From Luteimonas rhizosphaericola (GTDB lineage Bacteria; Pseudomonadota; Gammaproteobacteria; Xanthomonadales; Xanthomonadaceae): 64,000 nt of DNA. Location of the stretch: NCBI RefSeq assembly GCF_029888045.1, contig NZ_JARXRN010000025.1, positions 278,368 through 342,367 on the forward strand, read 5' to 3'. The position numbers and the translations under genes were made by a program. Each line of letters starts with the position of its first letter. Positions within the stretch are counted from its first letter, which is position 1. The notes under the pieces are model-generated. The model had not been told where the DNA came from. It worked only from the letters and a program-made list of their open reading frames with translations, and made no database searches. Positions 26,952-35,104 of this stretch are shown one piece after another.

Positions 26952-27746
26952 ATGATCGAGGGCTGGTGGGTGTTCCCGCTGCTGGGCGTGGCCGCGGGCG
27001 TGCTGGCGGGCCTGCTCGGCATCGGTGGCGGGCTGGTGCTGATCGGTGCGCTCGTGTGGCTGCTGCCGGCGTACGGCGTGCCGCAGGAGGCGGCGATGCA
27101 CGCGGCGCTGGCCAGTTCGCTGGCGAGCATCGTGCTGACCGCGGCGTCGTCCGCGCGCGCGCACCATCGCCGCGGCAGCGTGCTGTGGCCGACGGTGGCA
27201 TGGATGGTGCCGGGGCTGCTGCTCGGCGGCTGGCTGGGCAGCCTGGTGGCGGTCGCGCTCGCCGGCGACGTGCTGCGCTGGTGCGTCGCCCTGTACTGCT
27301 TCCTGGTCGCGGCGCAGATGGCCTTCGGTGGTCCACGCGCCGGCACGACCGCCACCGCCGGGGCGCCGACCGGCTGGCCGATGAGCGTGGCCGGCGGCGG
27401 CATCGGCGCGGTGTCGGCGGTGGTGGGCATCGGCGGCGGCAGCATGACCGTGCCGCTGCTGGTGTGGCGTGGCGTGGTGCCGGTGCGCGCGGTGGGCACG
27501 TCCTCGGCCTGCGGCATCTTCATCGGGCTGGCGAGTGCGGCCGGTTACGCGGCCCACGCACCCGCGGGCGCGTTGCCGGAGTACGCGCTGGGCTACATCT
27601 ACCTGCCCGCGGCGATCGGCATCGCGTTGGCGTCGGTCATGGCCGCGCCGCTCGGCACGCGGCTCGCGCATGCGATCAGCGGCCCGGCGCTCAGGCGCGT
27701 GTTCGCCGTGTTCATGGTGCTGGTGGGAGTCGGCATCCTGCTCTGA
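26952..27746 (+). CDS. Sulfite exporter TauE/SafE family permease
   Basis: A 264-residue integral membrane protein with about eight hydrophobic segments. The duplicated family motif is visible twice, LAGLLGIGGGLVLIGALV (residues 18-35) and AVVGIGGGSMTVPLLV in the second half. The family exports small organic sulfur or carboxylate anions, but the substrate here is unknown. I start at 26952 (MIEGWWVF); an ATG at 26913 would add a non-conserved Arg-rich leader. It is divergent from slt. Confidence 0.9.
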   Translation: MIEGWWVFPLLGVAAGVLAGLLGIGGGLVLIGALVWLLPAYGVPQEAAMHAALASSLASIVLTAASSARAHHRRGSVLWPTVAWMVPGLLLGGWLGSLVAVALAGDVLRWCVALYCFLVAAQMAFGGPRAGTTATAGAPTGWPMSVAGGGIGAVSAVVGIGGGSMTVPLLVWRGVVPVRAVGTSSACGIFIGLASAAGYAAHAPAGALPEYALGYIYLPAAIGIALASVMAAPLGTRLAHAISGPALRRVFAVFMVLVGVGILL

Positions 27747-27950
27747 GGGCGGGACAGGGCAGGCGGCGCGCCGGTGCGCCCGACGCCAGTCGATGCGACG
27801 CCGCGGCCGTCACAGCGCAGCCATGGCGCGCCACCCGGAAGTCGGGCAGGCCCACGCGCTCGGGGCTGTCGCCGCTGTTCGCTCCCTGCGAACGCCGCGG
27901 GCCACGCGGCCGCATTCCCCGCGCTGCGGCACGGGGGCAGATTCCGTTGC

Positions 27951-28814
27951 CTAGTCCGTCGCCACCGCCGCCTCGGCATGGCGCAGGAAATCGCTCACGT
28001 ACCACGTGCCGTCGCGGCGCTCGAGCTGGACGATGGTGTCGATGGGCGTGCCCGCCAGCGCGTACTGCATCCGCACGCGGGCCAGGTCGCCGGTCTGCGA
28101 GAGCAGCTGCACGTCGATTGCGCGCAGGTCCGCGTCCAGGTCCAGTCCGTACCCGGACAGGACCAGTTTGCCGGCCGCCAGTACCCGCGACATGCGCTGC
28201 AGGCCGGCGGCCATTCCCGCCTCGGCGAAGGCGGCGTCGCTGTCGAGCGCGGCCTCGCGCGCGGCCGCGGCCATGCGCGCGATCGTCGCGCGCGCCCGCG
28301 CCCGGTCGCCGATCGGAGCCCGCCCGGCCCAGGTGCCCAGGGCCTGGACCAGCTGCGGGTAGTGCTCGCGCTCGCCGACGCTGAAATCCCCTTGCTGGGT
28401 GATGTACTGCACCGTGAACACGGTGAGGAACTCGGCCGCCGAGGCGAGGCTGGCATTGGCCAGTTGGCGGTCGAACCCCTGCTGCAGCGTCTGCTCGGCA
28501 TCCGGCGCCGACAGCGCGGCCATCGCGCGCGGCAGGTGCTGGGCGAACGGCAGCTGGTCGAGCGGCCAGCGGGTGCGGCCCTCGCGCCAGGCCTGCTCGA
28601 GCTGCGCGTGCACCTGCGGGGTGACCGCGTCGCGGGCGAAGGCTTCGAGGTCGTTGGCGACCAGGTGCGCGGTCAGGCGGCGCACGGTTTCGCCCGGCGT
28701 GGCCGGCTCGGCCGGGGCCGCGGTCTCGGCGCCCGGACGCCGTTCGCACCCGGCCAGGCCCGCGGCGAGGGCGACCACCAGCACGCACAGCAGGGCCAGC
28801 GCCCGTGTCCCCAT
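27951..28814 (-). CDS. Predicted lipoprotein of unknown function
   Basis: A 287-residue protein with a clear lipoprotein signal: MGTRALALLCVLVVALAAGLAGC, lipobox LAGC at residues 20-23. The start at 28814 has GGAGAGG eight bases upstream. After a Pro/Ala linker the mature part is mostly predicted helix to about residue 200, followed by a beta-rich C-terminus (LVLSGYGLDLDADLRAIDVQLL, then VRMQYAL and WYVSDFLRH) that resembles a DUF4440/NTF2-like fold; that comparison is weak. I do not recognise the family. It lies on the minus strand with two other unknown genes, divergent from sctU. Confidence 0.75.
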   Translation of the reverse strand: MGTRALALLCVLVVALAAGLAGCERRPGAETAAPAEPATPGETVRRLTAHLVANDLEAFARDAVTPQVHAQLEQAWREGRTRWPLDQLPFAQHLPRAMAALSAPDAEQTLQQGFDRQLANASLASAAEFLTVFTVQYITQQGDFSVGEREHYPQLVQALGTWAGRAPIGDRARARATIARMAAAAREAALDSDAAFAEAGMAAGLQRMSRVLAAGKLVLSGYGLDLDADLRAIDVQLLSQTGDLARVRMQYALAGTPIDTIVQLERRDGTWYVSDFLRHAEAAVATD

Positions 28815-28922
28815 CGCCACGACCTCTCCCCGACCCGCGTCGCCGCATCTTGGCGACTGCGGCCACGGGCGGCAACCGCGCGCGGTGCGAATCGTGGCCG
28901 GGGTCGCGTCCCGCGCCCGCGG

Positions 28923-29603
28923 CTACAGGTCGCGCACCACCCAGCCCGGCGGCAGGTCGGCATGGGCGGCATCGAGCGCGGCCTGGGCCACCTCCTCGGG
29001 CGTGCGGCCGGCCTGCCAGGCCGCGGCGATCGCCGCCAGCCGGGTCCGCGTGGCGCGGGTGTAGGCGCCTTCGAGCTCGTTCTGGGCGTCGGCGGCCAGC
29101 TTCTGCGGATACAGCTGGCGCGCGTCCGGGCTGTGGTCGAGCAGGTCGACCAGCCGGGCGAGCTGGGTGCGGAAGGTGTCCACGCCCAGCGAGGTGCGCT
29201 GGGTGCGCTGCAGGTGCCAGACCAGCAGGTATTCCACCGGCCCGAGCATCCGCCGCGGCGAGGCACCGAAGAAGTGGCCCGACAGCGCGCCCGCGGTGAG
29301 CCCGGTGACGTCGTCCGGCAGGCGGGTCGCGCCCCAGGAACTCAGCGCGCCGCCGGGCAGGTCGGCGCGCCGCAGCGCGGTGGCCACGGTGTCGGCCAGC
29401 AGGCGCTTCGCCTCGCGGTCGTCGCTTTCGGCCACCACCCCGAGCAGGCGCAGGAACATCGGGTACTGGTCCTCGCCCAGGCGCCGGGACAGGCGCTTGA
29501 GCACCGCCAGGCGGTATTCGGGATCGTCGTGCGCACCCAGCGCCGCGACCAGCCGGCCGGCGGCATCACGCAGTTGTTCGGCGGTGGGTGGAGTGGTGGA
29601 CAT
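28923..29603 (-). CDS. Hypothetical helical protein, 226 residues
   Basis: A soluble, mostly helical protein beginning MSTTPPTAEQLRDAAGRLVAALG, without signal peptide or membrane segment. It contains LKRLSRRLGEDQYPMFLRLLGVVAESDD (about residues 40-67) and a mixed middle section with GATRLPDDVTGLTAGALSGHFFG, and ends GWVVRDL. I do not recognise it. Codon usage matches its neighbours. It lies 108 bases downstream-facing from the lipoprotein gene and 124 bases from the 100-residue gene on the same strand, so the three could form one transcript. Confidence 0.7.
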   Translation of the reverse strand: MSTTPPTAEQLRDAAGRLVAALGAHDDPEYRLAVLKRLSRRLGEDQYPMFLRLLGVVAESDDREAKRLLADTVATALRRADLPGGALSSWGATRLPDDVTGLTAGALSGHFFGASPRRMLGPVEYLLVWHLQRTQRTSLGVDTFRTQLARLVDLLDHSPDARQLYPQKLAADAQNELEGAYTRATRTRLAAIAAAWQAGRTPEEVAQAALDAAHADLPPGWVVRDL

Positions 29604-29727
29604 GTGGCGCTGCGACGGGAACAGGCGCCCATTATCGGCCCGCGCGTCGGACGCACGCTCACGCTGCTGCGGATGGCGACGCCGCGCGTGCGGACGACCC
29701 CGCCGTGGGGGCCGCCGGTGCGTGGAT

Positions 29728-30030
29728 TCAGAGCGCGGCGAGGATGCCGTCGACCGCGGCGTTCGCGGCCTCGGCGCGGTCCAGGCCGGCCAGCTGCGCA
29801 CCGAAGGCGTCCTGGCGGGGCAGCGCGCGCAGGCCGCCCTCGGGCCAGGCGGCATGGTTGAGCAGCGATTCGCCCGGATCCACCAGCGCCGCCGGAGCGG
29901 CATCGGCCTCGCCCAGCCCGCCATCCGCGCGCAGCAGGCCCTGCTGGCGGGCCTGGTCGAGCGAGACCTGCCCGCCCGGATCGAATCCGGCGGTGTTCAG
30001 GCCCGGGGGCGTGGAACCGATGCTGCTCAT
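29728..30030 (-). CDS. Small hypothetical protein, 100 residues
   Basis: A short Ala/Gly-rich, Cys-free protein starting MSSIGSTPPGLNTAGFDPGG and ending AANAAVDGILAAL. It lacks membrane segments and looks partly disordered at the N-terminus, with two short helices afterwards. The N-terminal composition (Ser, Thr, Pro, Gly) is compatible with a secreted type III substrate or regulator, but that is only suggested by its position 209 bases from the divergent sctU. A start at 30078 is possible. I do not recognise the family. Confidence 0.55.
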   Translation of the reverse strand: MSSIGSTPPGLNTAGFDPGGQVSLDQARQQGLLRADGGLGEADAAPAALVDPGESLLNHAAWPEGGLRALPRQDAFGAQLAGLDRAEAANAAVDGILAAL

Positions 30031-30239
30031 TGCGGCGTGCGAGGGGTCTGATAGGGCCGTTCCCGGCGATGGGCACACTCTAGCGAGCGTGTCATCCGAC
30101 TGTCACCTCGGGTCGCCCCTAGGCCCGTGGGCGCGCGCGGCGGACGTTCATGCGCGGATCGCGTGCGGCCTCGACCGGGGCGGGCGGGACGGCGTGCTAG
30201 CCTCGGCCGGCGCGACCTCCCCCAGCACGGGACACGGCA

Positions 30240-31343
30240 ATGGCCGACAAGGACCAGGGCGCCGACAAGACCGAAAAGCCCACCCCGAAAAAGATCCGCG
30301 ACGCGCGCAAGGAAGGCAACGTCGCCAAGAGCAAGGAGCTCACCGCGACCGTGCTGCTGCTCGGCTGGATCGCGCTCGGCGGCATGCTGGCCGCGTTCAT
30401 CTACGGGCGGCTGCAGGCGCTGTTCGACCAGAGCCTGGAGGCGATCGGCCAGCCGTTCCACATCGTGCTGCCGCGGCTGGGGCAGCTGGCGTTCGAGACG
30501 CTGATGTGGGTGTGCCTGCCGCTGATGGCGATGACGCTCGCGCTCGGGGTGCTGATCGAGTTCCTGCAGGTCGGGCCGGTCGCGTCGATCAAGAAGATCA
30601 CGCCGAACATGGACAAGATGAATCCGGTCGAGGGCATCAAGCGCATGTTCTCGATGGACAACCTGGTCGAGCTGGTGAAGTCGATCCTCAAGTGCGCGGC
30701 GATGCTCGGCATCGGCTACATCGTGCTGCGCGGGATGATGGAGTGGCTGCTCAAGCTCCCCTACGCCCCGCCGCAGGCGATGGCGGCGGCGTTCTGGCAC
30801 GGAGTGAAGTGGATCGCGGTGTGGACGATCGCGGTGTTCTTCTTCGTCTCGGCGCTGGACGTGTGGTACCAGAAGTTCTCCTACACCAAGAAGCTGCGCA
30901 TGAGCCGGCGCGACATCCGCCAGGAGGTCAAGGAGAACGAGGGCGACCCCTACGTCAAGCAGCGCCGCCGGCAGTTGCACCAGGAGTGGGCGCAGCAGAA
31001 CATGCTTTCGGCCGTGCGCAAGTCGAACGTCGTCGTGACCAACCCCACCCACATCGCCGTCGCCCTGCAGTACGAACCGGGCGAGACCGACCTGCCGGTG
31101 GTCGTGGCCAAGGGCGAGGGCGCGTTCGCCGAACTGATCAAGAAGACCGCGCAGGAGGAAGGCATCCCGATCCTGCAGAACGTGCCGCTGGCGCGCGGAC
31201 TCAACGAGCAGGTGGAGCTGGACGACTACATCGGCAGCGACTTCTTCGACGCCGTGGCCGAGGTGCTGCACTGGGCCGAGAACGTGCGCCGCGACCGCGG
31301 CGACGACATCGAGACGGTGTACCGGGAGCCGGACGCGGAGTGA
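30240..31343 (+). CDS. sctU: Type III secretion export apparatus switch protein SctU (YscU/HrcU family)
   Basis: A 367-residue inner-membrane protein. The N-terminus KTEKPTPKKIRDARKEGNVAKSKE (split here: residues 10-33) is typical of YscU-type proteins. Four hydrophobic segments lie near residues 35-55, 85-108, 145-165 and 190-207. The cytoplasmic domain has the autocleavage motif NPTH at 268-271 (cleavage after Asn268) within VVVTNPTHIAVAL, and ends with the YscU-like FDAVAEVLHWAE. FlhB of flagella is the main alternative, but the N-terminus and C-terminus fit the non-flagellar branch better. No other secretion or flagellar gene is in the window, so its partners must lie elsewhere. Confidence 0.85.
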   Translation: MADKDQGADKTEKPTPKKIRDARKEGNVAKSKELTATVLLLGWIALGGMLAAFIYGRLQALFDQSLEAIGQPFHIVLPRLGQLAFETLMWVCLPLMAMTLALGVLIEFLQVGPVASIKKITPNMDKMNPVEGIKRMFSMDNLVELVKSILKCAAMLGIGYIVLRGMMEWLLKLPYAPPQAMAAAFWHGVKWIAVWTIAVFFFVSALDVWYQKFSYTKKLRMSRRDIRQEVKENEGDPYVKQRRRQLHQEWAQQNMLSAVRKSNVVVTNPTHIAVALQYEPGETDLPVVVAKGEGAFAELIKKTAQEEGIPILQNVPLARGLNEQVELDDYIGSDFFDAVAEVLHWAENVRRDRGDDIETVYREPDAE

Positions 31344-31371
31344 TCGCCGCGTGCGCCGTCGCGCAACGGCG

Positions 31372-31911
31372 TCATTTCACCCGTTGCTTCTCCAGCTTGC
31401 GCGCCAGCGTGCGGCGGTGCATGCCGAGCTGGCGCGCGGCTTCGGAAATGTTGAAGTCGGCTGCGGCCAGCGCCTCGTGGATGTGCTCCCATTCCAGGGT
31501 CTTGATCGAGGTCTGGCGGCGGGTGAGCTCGACCTCCTCGTCGCCGCCCTCGCGCGCGAACGCGGCTTCGATGTCGTCGGTGTTCGACGGCTTGGCCAGG
31601 TAGTGGCGGGCGCCGAGCTTGATCGCCTCGACCGCGGTGGCGATGCTGGCGTAGCCGGTGAGCACCACGATCAGCATGTCCGGATCGCGCGCGTGCAGCG
31701 CCTTGACGCAGGCCAGCCCGGAGCCGCCACCGGCCAGCTTGAGGTCGACCACGGCGTGGCTGGGCGCGAACTGCTCGAGCAGCGGCTCGAGCGTGTCGAG
31801 TCCGGCCGCGGTGCGCACCTCGTAGCCGCGGCGTTCGAACGAGCGCGACAGCGTGCGCGCGAACGCGGCGTCGTCCTCGACGATCAGCAGGCGGCGCGGG
31901 TCAGCGTGCAT
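31372..31911 (-). CDS. regA: Response regulator RegA/PrrA/ActR family
   Basis: A 179-residue response regulator. The receiver domain has the acidic pocket VEDD (residues 11-14) and the phospho-acceptor Asp56 in HAVVDLKLAGGGSG; the Thr/Lys positions are in VVLTGYAS and YLAKPSN. The C-terminal Fis-type helix-turn-helix reads NISEAARQLGMHRRTLARKL. RegA-family regulators control respiration, photosynthesis and carbon or nitrogen fixation in response to redox. Its start overlaps the regB end by 11 bases, and it closes the cyo-surf1-regB-regA series. Confidence 0.94.
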   Translation of the reverse strand: MHADPRRLLIVEDDAAFARTLSRSFERRGYEVRTAAGLDTLEPLLEQFAPSHAVVDLKLAGGGSGLACVKALHARDPDMLIVVLTGYASIATAVEAIKLGARHYLAKPSNTDDIEAAFAREGGDEEVELTRRQTSIKTLEWEHIHEALAAADFNISEAARQLGMHRRTLARKLEKQRVK

Positions 31912-33253
31912 CGTCTTCCTCGTGTTCCAGCGACAGCGCCGGCAGCGGCAGGGTGATCGTCACCAACGCGCCCCCGGCGGGCTCGTTGCCCGCTTCGATG
32001 GTACCCCCGAGCGTGCGCGCAACGTTCACGGACAGGAACAGCCCCAGGCCGCGGCCGGGCGCGCCCTTGCTCGACTGGTAGGGCGTGCCCAGGCGTTCGA
32101 GCATCCCCTCGCTGAAGCCGGGGCCGTCGTCGCGGACCCGCAACACCACCGCCTCGGCCGTGCGCGCGGCTTCCAGCGTCACCCGCGAGCGCGAGGCCTC
32201 GAGCGCGTTGTCGAGAATGTTCCACAGCATCTGCTGCAGGCCGGCGTCGGCGACGATCGGGACGTCCTCGTCGATGCGGTCGTCGTAGCGGAACCCCCGC
32301 ACGCTGCGGCTGCGGTTCCACTCGTCCACCAGGCCGTCGAGGAAGGCGCGCAGGGTGGTGCCGCGCGGCGCTTCGCCGCGGGTCTCGCCGGCCGAGGCCA
32401 GGATGCCCGAGACGATCGCCTTGCAGCGCAGCACCTGCGCCTGCATCTCGCTCACGTCCTGCAGCAGCTCGGGGTCGGAGGTGAAGTGCGGCAGGTGCTG
32501 CCAGTCGCCCAGGATCACCGCCAGGGTCGACAGCGGCGTGCCCAGCTCGTGCGCGGCGCCGGAGGCCAGCAGGCCCATGCGCACGATGTGCTCCTCTTCC
32601 GCCGCGCGCTGGCGCAGCGCCGCCAGGCGCGCGTCGCGGGCGCGGATGATGCGGCCGATCCGGGTGATGAACACCACCAGCAGGGTCGCGATCAGCATGA
32701 AGCACAGCAGCAGGCCGAACACGTAGGGATCCGACAGCCCACCTTCCTCGCTGGCCGGCAGCGTCACCGGCCCCGGGAACAGCGCCAGTCCGACCACGCA
32801 GGCGCTGGTCAGCGCCACGATCACCCAGCTCGACCAGGGCTTGAGCAGGACCGCCGCCAGCACCACCTGCAGCAGGTACAGGAATGCGAACGGGTTGGCG
32901 ATGCCGCCGCTCAGGTACAGCTGCGCGGTGAGCGCGGCGACATCGGCCAGGAGGCCCAGCAGCAGCGCGGTGTTGGTGACGCGCCTGGGGCCGCGCCAGC
33001 GCAGCATCGCCAGCGCGTTGAACGTGGCCAGCGCCGCGAGGACCGCCAGCATCGGCTGCAGCGGCAGCGTGATCCCGAGCCCGGCGTGCACCACCACGAT
33101 CGTGAGCAGCTGGCCGACCACCGCGATCCAGCGCAGCTGGACCAGCTGACGCATGTTGTTGACCCCGGCGCTGTCGCCGGTCGCGCGCACGGCGACGCGC
33201 GGATCAGCGGCGATCGGGTCGGTCGGCGAGGGCGGCGTGGCGGCGTGCGGCAT
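31901..33253 (-). CDS. regB: Redox sensor histidine kinase RegB/PrrB family
   Basis: A 450-residue membrane kinase. Six hydrophobic segments lie at about residues 42-60, 64-82, 95-112, 122-138, 143-162 and 178-198. The RegB quinone-sensing motif GGIANPF (116-122) sits in the membrane part. The H-box is GAAHELGTPLS with the phosphorylated His235, followed by the ATPase domain with DNALEAS and DDGPGFSEGML. The listed start overlaps the 3' end of surf1 by 50 bases; a shorter start at 33154 (MRQLVQL) avoids that but drops the usual N-terminal tail. It would phosphorylate the adjacent RegA. Confidence 0.92.
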   Translation of the reverse strand: MPHAATPPSPTDPIAADPRVAVRATGDSAGVNNMRQLVQLRWIAVVGQLLTIVVVHAGLGITLPLQPMLAVLAALATFNALAMLRWRGPRRVTNTALLLGLLADVAALTAQLYLSGGIANPFAFLYLLQVVLAAVLLKPWSSWVIVALTSACVVGLALFPGPVTLPASEEGGLSDPYVFGLLLCFMLIATLLVVFITRIGRIIRARDARLAALRQRAAEEEHIVRMGLLASGAAHELGTPLSTLAVILGDWQHLPHFTSDPELLQDVSEMQAQVLRCKAIVSGILASAGETRGEAPRGTTLRAFLDGLVDEWNRSRSVRGFRYDDRIDEDVPIVADAGLQQMLWNILDNALEASRSRVTLEAARTAEAVVLRVRDDGPGFSEGMLERLGTPYQSSKGAPGRGLGLFLSVNVARTLGGTIEAGNEPAGGALVTITLPLPALSLEHEEDDAR

Positions 33254-33998
33254 CGGGGGGATCGGTGGGCGGAACCCGGCGCCGCGGCAGCGGCCCGGAC
33301 AGCACGCGCCACGCGGCGAAGGCCACCATCAGCGCCAGCGCGAACCAGGTCAGCGCGTACTGCAGGTGGTGGTCGCGGAACCGTACCACGGTCATGCCGC
33401 CGCGCGGCCAGGGCGCGGCGGCGGGGTCGAAGGCGGCGTCGATGAAGTACGGCGCCACGGCGCCGAGATCGCGCGCGGCGGCGATCGCGTGCACGTCGCG
33501 CGAATACCAGCGCTCCTGCGCCGGCACGTTGGCGCGCAGGATGCGGCCGTCGGGTTCGTCGAGCCGCAGCAGGCCCTGCACCCGCACCTCGCCGCCGGGC
33601 GCGGGCGCGGCGGTCTCGCCGGCCGGCACGAAGCCGCGGTTCACCAGCAGCGTATCGCCGTCGACGGTGCGCAGAGGAGAGAGGATCCAGTCGCCGGGGC
33701 CGAGTGCGGTGAGCGCGTCGACGCGGGTGTCGCGGCCGGGCAGGAACCGTCCGCGCGCCACCACGCGCCGGTACTCCGCGCTGGCGCGGTCGATCCCGCC
33801 CCAGGCCGCGCGCCCCGGCGCGGCCACCGGCTCGGCGCTCACCCGCGCATCCACCCGCGCGATCAGGTCGCGCTTCCACTGCAGCCGCTGCACCTGCCAG
33901 GTGCCGAGCGCGCAGAACATCGCGAACAGCGCCGCCAGCAGCGCCAGGAAGGCGAACTTGCGGGCGCGGCGCGGCGCGGGGGCGGGATGCGGGGTCAT
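33204..33998 (-). CDS. SURF1-family oxidase assembly protein (Surf1q-like)
   Basis: A 264-residue SURF1 homologue with the family's two membrane anchors, one near residues 15-35 (FAFLALLAALFAMFCALGTWQVQRLQWK) and one near residues 215-235. Conserved landmarks GTWQVQRLQWKRDLI, LLVNRGFVPAG, and HHLQYALTWFALA are present. SURF1 proteins help insert heme into subunit I of heme-copper oxidases. Placement directly after cyoABCD suggests a quinol-oxidase-specific member. The gene overlaps regB. Confidence 0.92.
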   Translation of the reverse strand: MTPHPAPAPRRARKFAFLALLAALFAMFCALGTWQVQRLQWKRDLIARVDARVSAEPVAAPGRAAWGGIDRASAEYRRVVARGRFLPGRDTRVDALTALGPGDWILSPLRTVDGDTLLVNRGFVPAGETAAPAPGGEVRVQGLLRLDEPDGRILRANVPAQERWYSRDVHAIAAARDLGAVAPYFIDAAFDPAAAPWPRGGMTVVRFRDHHLQYALTWFALALMVAFAAWRVLSGPLPRRRVPPTDPPDAARRHAALADRPDRR

Positions 33999-34100
33999 GG
34001 CGGCGGTGTGGCGCAAGGGCTGCGTGTCGCTTCGTGGCGCCGCGCTCCAGCCGCGCCGCGCGCCGGCGGACATCCGGCGCGTGGAGGCGGCGCGGCGACG

Positions 34101-34478
34101 CTAGAGCATGCGTTCCACGTCGTGCATCGACGGCATCATGTTCGTGTTCATGTGGTGCATCACCCACAGCGTGCCGATCAGCACGATCACGAGCAGCACC
34201 GCGGTGAAGATCAGGGCGAGCAGGTTCCAGCCGCCCTCGGACTTCGGGTTCATGTGCAGGAAGTACACCATGTGCACCACCACCTGCACCATCGCGAAGG
34301 CCAGGATCACCAGCAGGGTGATCGTCGGCGTCGGCAGCACCTTGGCCATCACCAGCCAGAACGGGATCGCGGTCAGCACCACCGACAGGCCGAAGCCGGT
34401 GGCGTACTCCTTCACGCTGACGTGCGGGATGCCGTCCTCGAGGAAGTCGTCGTGCGGATCGTGGGAATGGTCGCTCAT
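34101..34478 (-). CDS. cyoD: Cytochrome o ubiquinol oxidase subunit IV
   Basis: A 125-residue small subunit with three hydrophobic segments (about residues 28-48, 53-75 and 90-112), matching CyoD length and topology. The VHMVYFLHMN segment is typical. Its start ATG overlaps the cyoC stop by one base (TGATG), so translation is coupled. It assists assembly of the CuB centre in subunit I. The His/Asp-rich N-terminus ([11 protein letters not shown]) is usual. Confidence 0.94.
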   Translation of the reverse strand: MSDHSHDPHDDFLEDGIPHVSVKEYATGFGLSVVLTAIPFWLVMAKVLPTPTITLLVILAFAMVQVVVHMVYFLHMNPKSEGGWNLLALIFTAVLLVIVLIGTLWVMHHMNTNMMPSMHDVERML

Positions 34479-35104
34479 CACAGCACGCCCATGAGATAGA
34501 CGAAGGTGAAGACGCCGATCCAGACGACGTCGAGGAAATGCCAGAACAGCGACAGGCAGGCGATGCGGCGCGTGGTCGTGCGGTTCAGGCCCCAGCGGCC
34601 GACCTGCACGCACAGCACCACCAGCCACACCACGCCGAACAGCACGTGCAGGCCGTGGGTGCCGACCAGGGCGAAGAATGCCGACAGGTACGCGCTGCGC
34701 TGCGGCCCGGCGCCGAGGTGGATCAGGTGCTGGAACTCGTAGAGCTCGATCCCGAGGAACGCCAGCCCGAGCAGGCCGGTCACCGCCAGCCAGCCGATGG
34801 TGGCGCGCGCCTTGCGCCGGAGCATCGCGATCATCGCGAAGCCGTAGGTGATCGACGACACCAGCAGCACCGCGGTGTTGACCGCGATCAGCTTGAGGTC
34901 GAACAGGTCGCGGCCCGACGGCCCCGCGGCATAGCTCTGCGCGAACACCCCGAAGGTGGCGAACAGGCTGCCGAAGATCATCAGGTCGCTGAGCAGGTAG
35001 ATCCAGAAGCCCAGCAGGGTGCCGTTCTCGGGATGGTGGCGGCCGGCGGTGTCCAGGAACACCGGGCTGCCGTCGGCGTGGGACAGGGCGATGGACTCAG
35101 ACAT
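34478..35104 (-). CDS. cyoC: Cytochrome o ubiquinol oxidase subunit III
   Basis: A 208-residue membrane subunit with five hydrophobic segments, the form found in quinol oxidases. [20 protein letters not shown] near the start, [15 protein letters not shown]-type sequence (here [17 protein letters not shown]) and [18 protein letters not shown] at the end identify it. It overlaps cyoB by eight bases and cyoD by one base, within the cyo operon. Confidence 0.95.
   Translation of the reverse strand: MSESIALSHADGSPVFLDTAGRHHPENGTLLGFWIYLLSDLMIFGSLFATFGVFAQSYAAGPSGRDLFDLKLIAVNTAVLLVSSITYGFAMIAMLRRKARATIGWLAVTGLLGLAFLGIELYEFQHLIHLGAGPQRSAYLSAFFALVGTHGLHVLFGVVWLVVLCVQVGRWGLNRTTTRRIACLSLFWHFLDVVWIGVFTFVYLMGVL

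Noticed and set aside
27747-27950. Possible small gene between the TauE-like gene and the lipoprotein gene
   Set aside because: Frames crossing it have no start with a ribosome-binding site and no family-like sequence; treated as plain intergenic DNA.
30240-31343. Annotation as flagellar FlhB
   Set aside because: The N-terminal KTEKPTPKKIRDARKEGNVAKS pattern, NPTHIAVAL context and C-terminal AEVLHWAE fit YscU/SctU better, and no flagellar gene is nearby. The question is kept open in the confidence.
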